From assembly GCA_905480145.1 (NCBI GenBank), contig CAJQPA010000028.1, positions 30,280-94,279 on the forward strand: a DNA stretch of 64,000 nucleotides, in the 5' to 3' direction. The notes under the pieces were generated by a model. That model was not told the origin of the DNA, searched no databases, and was given only the letters and a program-made list of their open reading frames with translations. Shown piece by piece: positions 54,948 through 64,000 of the stretch (position 1 is the stretch's first letter; every line of letters begins with the position of its first letter). The DNA is from an uncultured Flavobacteriales bacterium. GTDB lineage: Bacteria; Bacteroidota; Bacteroidia; Flavobacteriales_D; Crocinitomicaceae. The translations under genes were made by a program, and so were the position numbers.

Positions 54948-56228
54948 TTATCTCTTGAATTCGTTGATCGTTTTCTCAATGATAGCAACACACTCTAACA
55001 ACTGTTCTTTTGTCATTACCAATGGTGGAGCAAATCTAATTATATTTCCATGAGTAGGTTTTGCCAATAAACCGTTATTCATTAATGCCACACAAAGATT
55101 CCAAGCGGTTTCACTTTCTTCTGTATCATTAACGATAATTGCATTTAAGAGTCCCTTCCCCCTCACTTTCAACACAAGGTCAGAACCATCAATAATTCGT
55201 TGCATTTCAGCTCTAAATAACTCGCCTAAAACTTGTGCGTTCTCCGCTAATTTTTCGTCTCTTACAACATCTAAAGCAGCAATAGCCACTTTACATCCTA
55301 CCGGGTTACCTCCAAATGTAGAACCATGTTGACCTGGTTTAATAACATCCATAACATGGTTATCTGCTAACACTGCAGAAACTGGATAAACACCTCCTGA
55401 AATTGCTTTTCCAAGAATCAAAATATCTGGTTTAACCTCTGGTGTTCCCGAACAGTTTTTATCTTCACAAGAACAATTTCCACAACTCGCTAATAAACGA
55501 CCTGTTCTAGCAATTCCTGTTTGTACTTCATCAGCTATAAATAACACATTGTTTTCTTTACAAAGAGCCTTGGCAGCCGCTAAATAACCTTCAGAAGGAA
55601 CATAAACCCCAGCTTCACCTTGAATCGGTTCTACTAAAAATCCCGCCACATTGTCTTTTTTTAGCGCTTCCGCTAGAGCATCAACATCATCATAAGGAAT
55701 CCTTATAAAGCCAGGTGTAAAAGGACCAAAGTTTTTCTTTGCTACTGGATCATTTGAAAAAGAAACGATCGTAGTTGTTCTTCCGTGAAAGTTATTTTCA
55801 CAAACAATGATTTGTGCTTTATCTTCTGCAATATTATTTTTTTCGTATGCCCATTTTCTACATAACTTTATAGCTGTTTCAACAGCTTCTGCTCCCGTGT
55901 TCATCGGCAGCACTTTGTCAAAACCAAAATATTCAGTTACATATTTTTCATATGGTCCTAAAGCATCGTTATAAAACGCTCTTGATGTTAACGTTAATGT
56001 TTTGGCTTGTTCAACCATTGCATCAACAATTTTTGGATGACAATGTCCTTGATTAACGGCAGAATAAGCAGAAAGAAAATCATAGTATTTTTTTCCTTCA
56101 ACATCCCAAACGTAAACTCCCTCTCCTTTCTTTAAAACTACTCCTAAAGGATGATAATTATGTGCTCCGTGTTCATCTTCGATGTTTATATAATCTTTCG
56201 ATGTCATCTTTTCCATAGTTGTGCTCAT
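54948..56228 (-). CDS. rocD: Ornithine aminotransferase with a cysteine-rich insertion
   Basis: A 426-residue class III aminotransferase converting ornithine and 2-oxoglutarate to glutamate semialdehyde and glutamate. [10 protein letters not shown] starts the core, [12 protein letters not shown] and [11 protein letters not shown] are family blocks, and K274 in ILGKAISGG holds PLP. Between DEVQTG and the PLP lysine sits a short insertion with C249, C252, C254 and C259 (C-x2-C-x-C-x4-C), which might bind a metal and is absent from the B. subtilis and human enzymes as I know them. An ATG at 56273 would add 15 residues but aligns less well with the family. A good promoter lies upstream. Confidence 0.9.
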   Translation of the reverse strand: MSTTMEKMTSKDYINIEDEHGAHNYHPLGVVLKKGEGVYVWDVEGKKYYDFLSAYSAVNQGHCHPKIVDAMVEQAKTLTLTSRAFYNDALGPYEKYVTEYFGFDKVLPMNTGAEAVETAIKLCRKWAYEKNNIAEDKAQIIVCENNFHGRTTTIVSFSNDPVAKKNFGPFTPGFIRIPYDDVDALAEALKKDNVAGFLVEPIQGEAGVYVPSEGYLAAAKALCKENNVLFIADEVQTGIARTGRLLASCGNCSCEDKNCSGTPEVKPDILILGKAISGGVYPVSAVLADNHVMDVIKPGQHGSTFGGNPVGCKVAIAALDVVRDEKLAENAQVLGELFRAEMQRIIDGSDLVLKVRGKGLLNAIIVNDTEESETAWNLCVALMNNGLLAKPTHGNIIRFAPPLVMTKEQLLECVAIIEKTINEFKR

Positions 56229-56308
56229 AATATTAGTCTTTTGAGTAATTCGTTCATCACGGAGAACTGTCATCCTTTCCTCTTTCTTGGAGAGAAATCA
56301 TCCTGACA

Positions 56309-56339
56309 CAAAAGTACGGTTTCGTTAAGAAAAAGTCAA
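56309..56339 (-). promoter_or_regulatory. Promoter for ornithine aminotransferase
   Basis: On the minus strand TTG (complement of 56337-56339), a 20-base spacer, and TACTTTTG (complement of 56309-56316) match the Bacteroidota promoter well. Transcription would begin near 56302, leaving about 30 bases before the ATG at 56273 or 75 before that at 56228. Confidence 0.6.
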
Positions 56340-56396
56340 TAGACAGAAAGAGAAAATAATAATTCTAAGTTTTCTCAGGATAAAACCTTCAACTTA

Positions 56397-57149
56397 TTAT
56401 TTATCAGAATTTAAAAATGGTACTTGAACTCGTCGCAGTGCCTTTTTTAAAATGGTATATCTCCCTGGATAGTCACAAAAAACACCATCTACTCCCATTT
56501 TTTTCATTCTTTGTTTTTCTAATGTTGTTTTAATGGTGTATGCAAACACTTTAAATCCTTCCTTCTGAATTTTTTCAACTTCACTTTTCTTTAAGTACTT
56601 AAAGTTAGGGTGAATTGCATAAGCATCAATTTTCTTTGCAAAGGCTATCGCCTCTATTGGAGAAGTCTCACTTAATACTCCAATCAAAATATCAGAATCT
56701 AACTCTCGGTATTTTATCAATTCTTCCTGAATGAAACTAGAAATTAGAAAGTCTCCATGTTTCCAGTTTTCAGTACTTAACGCTTTAGACACTAGTTCAA
56801 AAGTACCTATAGCAGTGTTAACTCCCTTAAGTTCTATATTAATTTCAACTCGGCCATTGGCAATTTCAATCACTTCTTCAAGCGTTGGTATATATAGATC
56901 GCCTTTAAGTTTCACTTCTTGAATTTCAGCTAAATTCAGATCTTCGATTCTTTCGTTTGATTTAGCTAGACGCTCTAATGTTTCGTCATGAAAAACAACT
57001 ATTTCTCCAGAATTGCAACGATAAACATCTATTTCAACAGATTCAGAACCTAACTTAATTGCATGTTCAATCGACGATATTGTATTCTCGAGTACAAAAC
57101 CTTTTGCTCCTCGATGTCCAATCTTAATTAATCTATTTCGCTTTTTCAA
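56397..57149 (-). CDS. Glycerophosphodiester phosphodiesterase
   Basis: A 250-residue GDPD enzyme that splits glycerophosphodiesters into glycerol-3-phosphate and an alcohol. IGHRGAKGFVLENTISSIEHA holds the catalytic H and R-G and the metal E-N, ESVEIDVYRCNSGEIVVFHDE the second pair of metal ligands, and INIELKG a further one. There is no signal peptide, so it acts in the cytoplasm, unlike periplasmic GlpQ. It is 19 bases after parC and probably shares its transcript. Confidence 0.93.
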   Translation of the reverse strand: MKKRNRLIKIGHRGAKGFVLENTISSIEHAIKLGSESVEIDVYRCNSGEIVVFHDETLERLAKSNERIEDLNLAEIQEVKLKGDLYIPTLEEVIEIANGRVEINIELKGVNTAIGTFELVSKALSTENWKHGDFLISSFIQEELIKYRELDSDILIGVLSETSPIEAIAFAKKIDAYAIHPNFKYLKKSEVEKIQKEGFKVFAYTIKTTLEKQRMKKMGVDGVFCDYPGRYTILKKALRRVQVPFLNSDK

Positions 57150-57168
57150 CGTCGAGAATTAAATGACA

Positions 57169-59847
57169 CTAAAACAATTTTGCTTGATCAGGATCTTCAT
57201 CTTCTCCTTTTTGAACATCCCATTCAACTGTCGTTGCCGGCTTATCTTCTTCAGAAATGATATCTTGTTCTTCTTCACTTTCAAGTTTTGGCCATTCTTC
57301 CTCTCCTCCTTCAGGAATATTTACAACAATCTCCTTAACCTTCAATTTAGTGATTTGATTCCCTTGTGACTTCATCCCTTTAACTTCGATAAAGTCATCA
57401 ATATTAATAACTGTATCCGGCAAATTCTTGGTTGCTTTCAATTGTTTGTTATATATAATCCTGGCTTGAGGCTTGTATGCCGTAGACACAAAATCTAGTG
57501 TTGATCCTTCCGCATCAGAAATAAAAGAAACCTTTTTATCTGAAGTTACTTCACAAACAAATCGTTTACAATAATGTAATTCTTTATCTGCATCAAAATA
57601 AACGGCAGATATCGGATTCTCTGGAACCCATTTTTCAATATGGATCATATCATCGTCGAAATGAATCGACAAGTCAAAATTTGTCAAGCGATACTCTCCA
57701 GAACTGTATAACGTCAATATTTTATCTGTCCCCTTAAAGTTTCCGAGAAATTTACCTCTATTGTCATCGTTCAATCGACTAACCACGGAATCAAACCAAA
57801 TTTTTCTTGCCGCCAAAGTAGAACCTCCAACTTCTTTTTGAATAATTTTAGAAACTATTTCCTTTGTAACTCGATTTCCTCCTGAAGCTCTTCCTTTAAT
57901 TAAAAGATCCCCAAGATCTACATCAAATTTCAATCTCTTTAAATGAGGTCTTGCGCGCAATAATACTGTAACAACTTCACGTTCTCCATTCGGATGCACA
58001 GTAAAGTAAAGCATTTTAGATCCTTTTGTTCCTTTTGTTAAGTCATACTCTTTTTCACGAGTTATAGAATTGACATTAAAACGCTTCATCATTGTTGAAC
58101 CACCTTTCCCATCTTGATACATCAAATGGTAAACAGTTCTTTTATCTCCTTTTTTCCAAACGTTCGCATAAACGATTCCCTTCCCAACAAATTTCTTGTC
58201 AGAAACCTTCGTTACCATCATTTTTCCTGAAGCAAAAAAGACAATCACATCATCAATATCAGAACAATCAGCAATGTACTCAGCCTTTTTAAGACTATGC
58301 CCAACAAAGCCTTCCTCGTAATCAACGTAGAGTTTTTTATTCGCAATAATAACCTTAGAAGCATTTATTGATTCGAAAGTTTTAATTTCTGTTTTCCTTT
58401 CTTTTCCAGCGCCAAATTTCTTCTTTAAGTCCTTAAAATAGTCTATTGAGTACTCAATCAAATTAGCTAGCTTTTCTTTTATCTCAAGCATTTCTGCTTC
58501 AATCTTCGCGATTGAATCATCTGCTTTATCTGCATCAAAACGGGTAATTCTAATCATTGGAATTTGCGTCAAACGATGCAAGTCCTCTTCAACAATTTCT
58601 CTTATTAATTTCTTTTCAAAAGGCTTGAAGGCTTTATGCAAGTATTCATATAATGTTGACTTGTCACTGTAATTTTTGAAGTCAATATACATTTCTTCAT
58701 TGATGAAAATCTTTTCCAATGTAGAAAAATGCCACTGTCTTTCCAGCTCATCCATTCTGATTTCCAACTCTTTCTTTAGCAAATCAACAGTAGTATCTGT
58801 ATTTACCTTTAAAATCTCAGATGCTCCCATAAAACGAGGCTTATCGCCATCAATAACAGATGAATTGGGAGAGATCGAAACCTCACAATCTGTAAATGCA
58901 TATAACGCATCCATCGTTTTATCAGGAGATACTCCTGGAGCAAGATGAATAACAACCTCTGCTTTTGCAGCTGTGTTATCTTCAATCTTTTTAATTTTTA
59001 TCTTCCCCTTATCGTTCGCCTTTAATATTGAATCAATCAGTGTCGTTGTTGTGCCATAAGGAATCTCAGTAACGATTAATGTTTTGTTGTCATGCTTATT
59101 AATTTTTGCTCGCAAACGAATCTTCCCTCCCCTTAGTCCATCATTATAATTTGAGATATCAATTGCACCACCATTTGGAAAGTCAGGATATATCGTCACC
59201 TTTTTTCCTCGTAAATGGTTTATAGATTGGTCAATTAACTCAATAAAATTATGTGGCATTATTTTACATGCCATACCAACAGCAATTCCTTCTGCTCCTT
59301 GCGCTAATAAAAGAGGAAATTTAACTGGTAATTGTTCAGGTTCGTTGTTACGTCCATCATAACTTTTTAACCAGTTGGTTGTTTTGGGATTAAAAACAAT
59401 ATGTGATGCCAACTTTGAAATTCTCGCTTCAATGTATCTCGGAGCTGCAGCCCTATCTCCAGTCAATGTATTACCCCAGTTTCCTTGACAATCGACTAAT
59501 AAATCTTTTTGCCCTAAATGAACTAATGCATCGCCAATGGACGCATCGCCATGAGGGTGATACTTCATCGTATTACCAATAATATTAGCTACCTTATTGT
59601 ATCTTCCATCATCCATTTCTTTCATGGAATGCATGATTCTTCTTTGCACAGGTTTAAATCCATCGTACAATGAAGGGACTGCTCTTTCAAGAATTACATA
59701 GGAGGCATAATCAAGAAACCAATTTTCAAAAAGCCCACTTACAGGGATGATATTATCATCCAACTCTCTGTCCTTAAAAGGATTTGATTGATCTTGAGAG
59801 TCATCATTCAAATCTTCGTTTTCTATTTCTTCGTTTTCTTCGGACAT
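57169..59847 (-). CDS. parC: DNA topoisomerase IV subunit A
   Basis: An 892-residue type IIA topoisomerase subunit. The catalytic tyrosine is Y138 in AAAPRYIE, in the usual GyrA/ParC position. The residue matching the quinolone-contact serine of E. coli GyrA S83/ParC S80 is alanine (A102, in HPHGDASIGDAL). A C-terminal beta-pinwheel occupies about residues 530-800, then a long acidic tail (EGGEEEWPKLESEEEQDI). Its start is two bases after the parE stop. Topoisomerase IV unlinks daughter chromosomes. Its pairing with ParE rather than GyrB supports the ParC assignment. Confidence 0.93.
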   Translation of the reverse strand: MSEENEEIENEDLNDDSQDQSNPFKDRELDDNIIPVSGLFENWFLDYASYVILERAVPSLYDGFKPVQRRIMHSMKEMDDGRYNKVANIIGNTMKYHPHGDASIGDALVHLGQKDLLVDCQGNWGNTLTGDRAAAPRYIEARISKLASHIVFNPKTTNWLKSYDGRNNEPEQLPVKFPLLLAQGAEGIAVGMACKIMPHNFIELIDQSINHLRGKKVTIYPDFPNGGAIDISNYNDGLRGGKIRLRAKINKHDNKTLIVTEIPYGTTTTLIDSILKANDKGKIKIKKIEDNTAAKAEVVIHLAPGVSPDKTMDALYAFTDCEVSISPNSSVIDGDKPRFMGASEILKVNTDTTVDLLKKELEIRMDELERQWHFSTLEKIFINEEMYIDFKNYSDKSTLYEYLHKAFKPFEKKLIREIVEEDLHRLTQIPMIRITRFDADKADDSIAKIEAEMLEIKEKLANLIEYSIDYFKDLKKKFGAGKERKTEIKTFESINASKVIIANKKLYVDYEEGFVGHSLKKAEYIADCSDIDDVIVFFASGKMMVTKVSDKKFVGKGIVYANVWKKGDKRTVYHLMYQDGKGGSTMMKRFNVNSITREKEYDLTKGTKGSKMLYFTVHPNGEREVVTVLLRARPHLKRLKFDVDLGDLLIKGRASGGNRVTKEIVSKIIQKEVGGSTLAARKIWFDSVVSRLNDDNRGKFLGNFKGTDKILTLYSSGEYRLTNFDLSIHFDDDMIHIEKWVPENPISAVYFDADKELHYCKRFVCEVTSDKKVSFISDAEGSTLDFVSTAYKPQARIIYNKQLKATKNLPDTVINIDDFIEVKGMKSQGNQITKLKVKEIVVNIPEGGEEEWPKLESEEEQDIISEEDKPATTVEWDVQKGEDEDPDQAKLF

Positions 59848-59848
59848 G

Positions 59849-61729
59849 TTACGATGCTTTTTCTAAATTATCTGAATCTTCCGCAATACTATCTTCAACT
59901 TCTTCTTCAATTTTCAAATTGTCAATAATAAACTCTTGACGTTGAGGAGTATTTTTTCCCATGAAGTAAGATAAAATTGAATCTATTGAAGAGCCTGCGG
60001 AAAGAATAACCGGTTCCAGTCGAATATCTTCACCAATAAAATGCTGGAATTCGTCAGGAGATATCTCACCCAACCCTTTAAATCGAGTGATCTCTGCATT
60101 TTTCCCTAATTCACTTAATGCATCTCTTCGCTCTGAATCAGAGTAACAATAAATTGTTTTCCGTTTATTACGAACTCTAAATAATGGTGTATCTAGAACA
60201 TAAACATGATTTCTTTTTATTAAATCAGGGAAAAACTGAAGAAAGAATGTTAACAACAGCAGTCTTATATGCATCCCATCAACATCGGCATCTGTTGCTA
60301 TCACAATTTTATTGTAGCGCAGATCATCCATACCATCCTCAATATTCAAGGCTGCTTGAATTAGATTAAACTCCTCATTTTCATAGACAACCTTCTTGGT
60401 TAAACCATAACTGTTCAATGGTTTTCCTTTCAATGAAAAAACAGCTTGTGTACTGACATTTCTTGATTTTGTAATAGAACCACTGGCAGAATCTCCCTCT
60501 GTTATAAAAAGTGTTGTTTGCTCATGCAAATCATTCTTCAAATCTGTAAAATGAATACGACAATCTCTTAACTTTTTATTGTGAAGATTTGCTTTTTTCG
60601 CTCTGTCTCTTGCTATTTTTCTAATTCCTGATAATTCTTTTCTTTCCTTCTCTGACTGCTTAATTTTCTTTTCAAGAATATCAGCAACATCAGGATTTCT
60701 GTGTAAATAATTATCTAATTTCTCTTTCAAAAAATCATTGATAAAAGCTCTCATTGACTTTCCGCCAGGCTCTATTTCTAATGATCCTAATTTAGTTTTT
60801 GTTTGAGATTCAAACACAGGCTCCATGACCTTCACAGCAATTGAAGCTACAATAGACTGACGAATATCAGAGGCTTCATAATTCTTTCCAAAGAAATCTT
60901 TAATCACTTTTGCAATAGACTCTCTATAAGCAGCCTGATGAGTTCCACCTTGCGTTGTATTTTGTCCATTCACGAAAGAGTAATAATCTTCACCATATGT
61001 TTTACCATGTGTAAAAGCAACTTCAATATCATCTCCTTCTAAATGGATAATTGGATACAATGGATCACCATCCATATTGTTCTCAAGAAGATCCTTCAAA
61101 CCATTTTTAGAAAAGAATTTCTCTCCGTTCATTTTTATTGTCAATCCTCTATTGAGGTAACAATAATTCCACATCATTTTTGCTAGATATGGCGTTTTAA
61201 AAGCATATTTTTTAAAAACAGACTCATCCGCTACAAATTCAGCGTATGTTCCATTTTCCTCTTCCGTTTCTATGATTTTTGAATCTTCTACTAACTCCCC
61301 TCTCACAAAAGTGGCTTGTTTCTTTTTTCCATCACGGACAGAATAGACCATAAAATGAGAAGACAAAGCGTTTACCGCTTTAGAACCAACTCCATTTAAA
61401 CCAACTGACTTTTTAAAAGCTTTTGAATCATACTTACCTCCGGTATTAATTTTAGAAACAACATCCACAACTTTACCTAAAGGAATCCCTCGACCATAAT
61501 CACGAACAGTAACCATTCCATCCTTGACCTTAATCTCAATCTTCTTGCCATTCCCCATGACAAATTCATCTATACAATTATCGATAACTTCCTTTGCTAG
61601 AATATAAATCCCATCATCAGCTGAAGAACCATCTCCTAATTTCCCAATATACATTCCGGGTCTTAACCGAATATGCTCCTTCCAATCAAGGGATCTAATA
61701 TTATCTTCTGTATATTGATTTTCTGCCAT
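59849..61729 (-). CDS. parE: DNA topoisomerase IV subunit B
   Basis: A 626-residue GHKL-type ATPase subunit. [20 protein letters not shown] with IDNCIDEF forms the ATP site, [11 protein letters not shown] the N-box glycine loop, and [14 protein letters not shown] the lid. The TOPRIM domain has [10 protein letters not shown] and [16 protein letters not shown] for the metal ions. It leads the parE-parC-glycerophosphodiesterase transcript. The blocks separate it from GyrB mainly by size and by pairing with the adjacent parC. A perfect -7 element lies upstream. Confidence 0.94.
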   Translation of the reverse strand: MAENQYTEDNIRSLDWKEHIRLRPGMYIGKLGDGSSADDGIYILAKEVIDNCIDEFVMGNGKKIEIKVKDGMVTVRDYGRGIPLGKVVDVVSKINTGGKYDSKAFKKSVGLNGVGSKAVNALSSHFMVYSVRDGKKKQATFVRGELVEDSKIIETEEENGTYAEFVADESVFKKYAFKTPYLAKMMWNYCYLNRGLTIKMNGEKFFSKNGLKDLLENNMDGDPLYPIIHLEGDDIEVAFTHGKTYGEDYYSFVNGQNTTQGGTHQAAYRESIAKVIKDFFGKNYEASDIRQSIVASIAVKVMEPVFESQTKTKLGSLEIEPGGKSMRAFINDFLKEKLDNYLHRNPDVADILEKKIKQSEKERKELSGIRKIARDRAKKANLHNKKLRDCRIHFTDLKNDLHEQTTLFITEGDSASGSITKSRNVSTQAVFSLKGKPLNSYGLTKKVVYENEEFNLIQAALNIEDGMDDLRYNKIVIATDADVDGMHIRLLLLTFFLQFFPDLIKRNHVYVLDTPLFRVRNKRKTIYCYSDSERRDALSELGKNAEITRFKGLGEISPDEFQHFIGEDIRLEPVILSAGSSIDSILSYFMGKNTPQRQEFIIDNLKIEEEVEDSIAEDSDNLEKAS

Positions 61730-61754
61730 TTCAAATAGATTATTCGGGAATTAT

Positions 61755-61762
61755 CAAATATA
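61755..61762 (-). promoter_or_regulatory. Promoter -7 element for parE-parC
   Basis: On the minus strand TATATTTG is an exact TAnnTTTG match, 25 bases before the parE ATG. No matching TTTG box is seen. Confidence 0.5.
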
Positions 61763-61901
61763 ATGAAGAAACGCTTTCCTTTTCAGTCTAAAACATAGAG
61801 TTATTCACTTTCAGCCGTTTAAAAAGTGTAAAAGGACATATAACTGAGTAATTAGTCTCAATCATAGTGAAATATTCACACACAACAAGAAGAGTAAAGG
61901 A

Positions 61902-63908
61902 CTAATACTTCATCAATTCACTTATGGCAATATCTAACCTGGTTTTTGGCAAAAATTGTTCTTCTAATTGACCTGCAAAAGGGATTGGCGTATCCATTGA
62001 AGCAACTCTTTTAACAGGAGCATCTAAGAACTCAAAGCAGTTTTCAGAAATTAGGGCAACAATTTCTCCTCCGACGCCTCCTGTCATGCAATCTTCATGA
62101 AGGACAATGACCTTCCCTGTTTTTCTCACAGCATCATAAATAGCTTCTGTATCCAAAGGCAGCAAGGTTCTTAAATCTAATATCTCAAGACTCATTTCCG
62201 GATTAGATTCAGCATAATCTTTTGCCCAGTGAACTCCTAACCCGTATGTTATGATCGTTAAATCATCCCCCTCTCTAATTGTATTTGCTTTACCAATTTC
62301 AATTGTGTAATAATCATCATAAACGTCTTCCCTAATACTTCTGTACAAGAACTTATGCTCAAAAACTAAAACAGGATTCGGATCCTCAATAGCTGCTGTC
62401 AATAAGCCTTTCGCTTCAGATGGAGAAGAAGGATAAACAATTTTTAATCCTGGTGTATGAAAAAACCAGGCCTCATTGCTTTGAGAATGAAAAGGACCCG
62501 CGGCTGCTCCAGCTCCAGTAGGCATCCTAACGACAACATCTGCTTTTTGCCCCCATCTCCAATGTATTTTAGCCAAATTATTTACAATCTGATTAAAACC
62601 ACAAGTAACAAAATCAGCAAATTGCATTTCAACAACTGCTTTCATCCCAGCAATAGAAAGTCCCAAACCTGCTCCTACAATTGCAGACTCGCAAATTGGT
62701 GTATTCCGAACACGTTCCTTTCCGAACTGTTCCATAAAACCTTCTGTGATTTTAAAAACTCCTCCATAATCAGCAACATCTTGCCCCATTATAATTAAGT
62801 CATCATATTTCTCCATAGATTGTCTCAGACCATCTTGAATTGCATCCACAAAACGTTTTTCAGTTTTCTCTCCACTTCCATCATGAATATTTTGCTCATG
62901 AGGAAAAAATAAATCTTTATACTCATCTTCCACATTAGGCACAATATCATCCTCAGCATAAGCTATATCCAAGCCATCTTGAATTTCTTTTTTTATCTCT
63001 TTTGTATATTCTTCTTCAATCTCATCCGTAAGCACTCCTTGTGTTTTTAAATAATCCGTATAATTTGATATTGGATCAAACTCTTCCCATTCATCCTGAA
63101 TACCTTCAGGATAGTATTTGGTACCAGAAGCTTCCTCATGCCCTCGCATTCTAAATGTCATTAACTCCAACAATACAGGCTTCGGGTTGCTCCTCATATT
63201 CTCAGCAAGCTCACGCACTGTTTTAATTACTTCAAGAATATTATTCCCATTAATTTGAACAGCTTCCATTCCATAACCAATCCCTTTATCAATAAATTGA
63301 GCACAGTTATACTGTTCTTTTGAAGGAGTTGACAATCCCCATTGGTTATTTTCAATGGCAAAAATCACTGGTAAATCCCATACAGAAGCAACATTCAAGG
63401 CCTCATGAAAATCACCTTCACTCGCTCCACCATCTCCGGTGAAAACAATCGTCGCTTTTTTCTCATCTCTAATTTTCGATGCCAAACCAACTCCTCCTGC
63501 TAATGCCAATTGAGGCCCTAGGTGAGAAATCATTCCAACAATATTATATTCTTGTGTCCCAAAGTGAAAAGAACGATCACGTCCTTTTGTAAAACCTGAC
63601 ATTTTTCCTTGAAATTGAGCAAACAATCTACTTAAAGGAATTTCTCTTGTCGTGAACACCCCTAAATTCCTATGCATAGGAAAGATATATTCATCTTTAT
63701 GCATCCCTAGTGCTGTTCCAACAGAAATTGCTTCTTGTCCCCACCCAGAAAACCATTTTGAAATTTTCCCTTGGCGAAGCAAGATCATCATTTTTTGCTC
63801 AATCAATCTTGGTCGAAGCAATTGCTTATAAATGGATAATAATTCTGCATCATCAAAGCCTTGACGATTATACTCTATAGTTCTTTTGTCTGTTTTAATC
63901 ATATACAT
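61902..63908 (-). CDS. Fused E1 alpha/beta 2-oxoacid dehydrogenase
   Basis: A 668-residue fusion of the alpha and beta E1 subunits of a branched-chain/pyruvate-type 2-oxoacid dehydrogenase. The alpha part (about 1-330) has the thiamine diphosphate motif FTGDGGASEGDFHEALN with ENNQWGLSTP, and the phosphorylation-loop-like GHEEASGTKYY. The beta part (about 345-668) has MGQDVADYGGVFKITEGF, NTPICESAIVGAGLGLSIAG and VVLHED-like blocks near KVIVLHEDCMTGGVGGE. Fused E1 proteins of this kind are common in Bacteroidota. E2 and E3 genes are not in the window, so substrate (pyruvate or branched-chain oxoacids) is not settled. Confidence 0.92.
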   Translation of the reverse strand: MYMIKTDKRTIEYNRQGFDDAELLSIYKQLLRPRLIEQKMMILLRQGKISKWFSGWGQEAISVGTALGMHKDEYIFPMHRNLGVFTTREIPLSRLFAQFQGKMSGFTKGRDRSFHFGTQEYNIVGMISHLGPQLALAGGVGLASKIRDEKKATIVFTGDGGASEGDFHEALNVASVWDLPVIFAIENNQWGLSTPSKEQYNCAQFIDKGIGYGMEAVQINGNNILEVIKTVRELAENMRSNPKPVLLELMTFRMRGHEEASGTKYYPEGIQDEWEEFDPISNYTDYLKTQGVLTDEIEEEYTKEIKKEIQDGLDIAYAEDDIVPNVEDEYKDLFFPHEQNIHDGSGEKTEKRFVDAIQDGLRQSMEKYDDLIIMGQDVADYGGVFKITEGFMEQFGKERVRNTPICESAIVGAGLGLSIAGMKAVVEMQFADFVTCGFNQIVNNLAKIHWRWGQKADVVVRMPTGAGAAAGPFHSQSNEAWFFHTPGLKIVYPSSPSEAKGLLTAAIEDPNPVLVFEHKFLYRSIREDVYDDYYTIEIGKANTIREGDDLTIITYGLGVHWAKDYAESNPEMSLEILDLRTLLPLDTEAIYDAVRKTGKVIVLHEDCMTGGVGGEIVALISENCFEFLDAPVKRVASMDTPIPFAGQLEEQFLPKTRLDIAISELMKY

Positions 63909-63924
63909 TGGTTCGAATGCAAAA

Positions 63925-63932
63925 CAAATCTA
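63925..63932 (-). promoter_or_regulatory. Promoter -7 element for the fused E1
   Basis: On the minus strand TAGATTTG is an exact TAnnTTTG match, 16 bases before the ATG. Confidence 0.5.
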
Positions 63933-63965
63933 ACAATTTGAATCTTTCATTTAAGTTTTTTTACA

Positions 63966-63999
63966 TAAAAAAAGGTCGCCAATCTTGGATTGGCGACCT
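63966..63999 (-). terminator. Terminator of an upstream minus-strand gene beyond the window
   Basis: AGGTCGCCAATC and GATTGGCGACCT form a perfect 12-bp stem with a 3-base loop; seven T follow on the minus strand. It should end a minus-strand gene that lies just past the right edge of the window. Confidence 0.85.
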
Positions 64000-64000
64000 A

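Noticed and set aside
1..64000. tRNA, rRNA, CRISPR array, prophage or intact insertion sequence
   Set aside because: No cloverleaf-like spacer, repeat-spacer pattern, integrase, transposase or phage gene could be seen by eye on either strand.

Overview
The window reads as the chromosome of a free-living, AT-rich member of the Bacteroidota, almost certainly Flavobacteriia/Flavobacteriales. A Crocinitomicaceae- or Cryomorphaceae-like lineage is a guess I cannot confirm. The evidence is a PorX-type response regulator with a PglZ domain, type A and type B T9SS sorting domains, PorP/SprF and OmpA/PD40 proteins, a fused E1 alpha/beta dehydrogenase, HI0933-type flavoprotein and ComA-like genes, and several TAnnTTTG-type -7 promoter elements a short way upstream of start codons. 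I see no rRNA, tRNA, CRISPR array, prophage or intact insertion sequence. Most of the window is core genome.

Layout. 1-2573 (minus): porX, tsaE, a frameshifted small membrane-protein gene, and the 5' end of alanine dehydrogenase. 2627-4514: HD phosphohydrolase and a secreted carboxypeptidase-regulatory-like protein, convergent. 4696-11354 (plus): guaB, then three parvulin/SurA-type periplasmic chaperone genes and a MoxR ATPase. 11487-18659 (plus): a four-gene gliding/T9SS module behind a good promoter (small secreted protein, 1253-residue adhesin with a type B sorting tail, PorP/SprF-like protein, OmpA/PD40 protein), compact and resembling the sprD/sprB/sprF arrangement. 18660-28930: a looser region with FkbM methyltransferase, MscS channel, efp, a T9SS-secreted esterase, small lipoproteins, a WD40 protein, a FadL-like porin and a VIT-family transporter. 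It also holds two intergenic stretches that look like decayed genes. 29003-37045 (minus): ComA-like synthase with a TPR protein, typA with a DEAD-box helicase, tatA, a thioesterase and a second MscS. 37116-42275: YdcF-like protein, then an envelope polysaccharide operon (deacetylase, CapD-like dehydratase, thioesterase, MORN-repeat protein). 42364-48771: CYTH protein, an operon with threonine aldolase, truC and an O-methyltransferase, a prolyl oligopeptidase, and a lysine-rich secreted protein. 48940-51192 (plus): era and der. 51199-63908 (minus): flavoprotein, aroC, phosphohexomutase, ornithine aminotransferase, glycerophosphodiesterase, parC, parE and the fused E1.

How the genes fit together. 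Much of the left half serves the outer envelope. PorX regulates T9SS genes in studied relatives. The SurA-like chaperones would carry outer-membrane barrels across the periplasm. The 11.5-18.7 kb module would export and anchor a large adhesin, and the esterase at 21.7 kb is a further T9SS client.

The most unusual observations are these. (1) A 44-bp perfect-arm palindromic element at 21546-21589, flanked by a 3-bp direct repeat, interrupts what looks like a former gene; removing 47 bp restores a continuous frame. (2) A one-base frameshift in an A5/T5 run breaks the gene downstream of tsaE. (3) A terminator-shaped hairpin lies inside the signal-peptide codons of a SurA-like lipoprotein. (4) Ornithine aminotransferase carries a Cys-rich insertion. 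(5) A run of AAG codons forms a poly-lysine C-terminus. I did not find a clearly new multi-gene defence or metabolic system.
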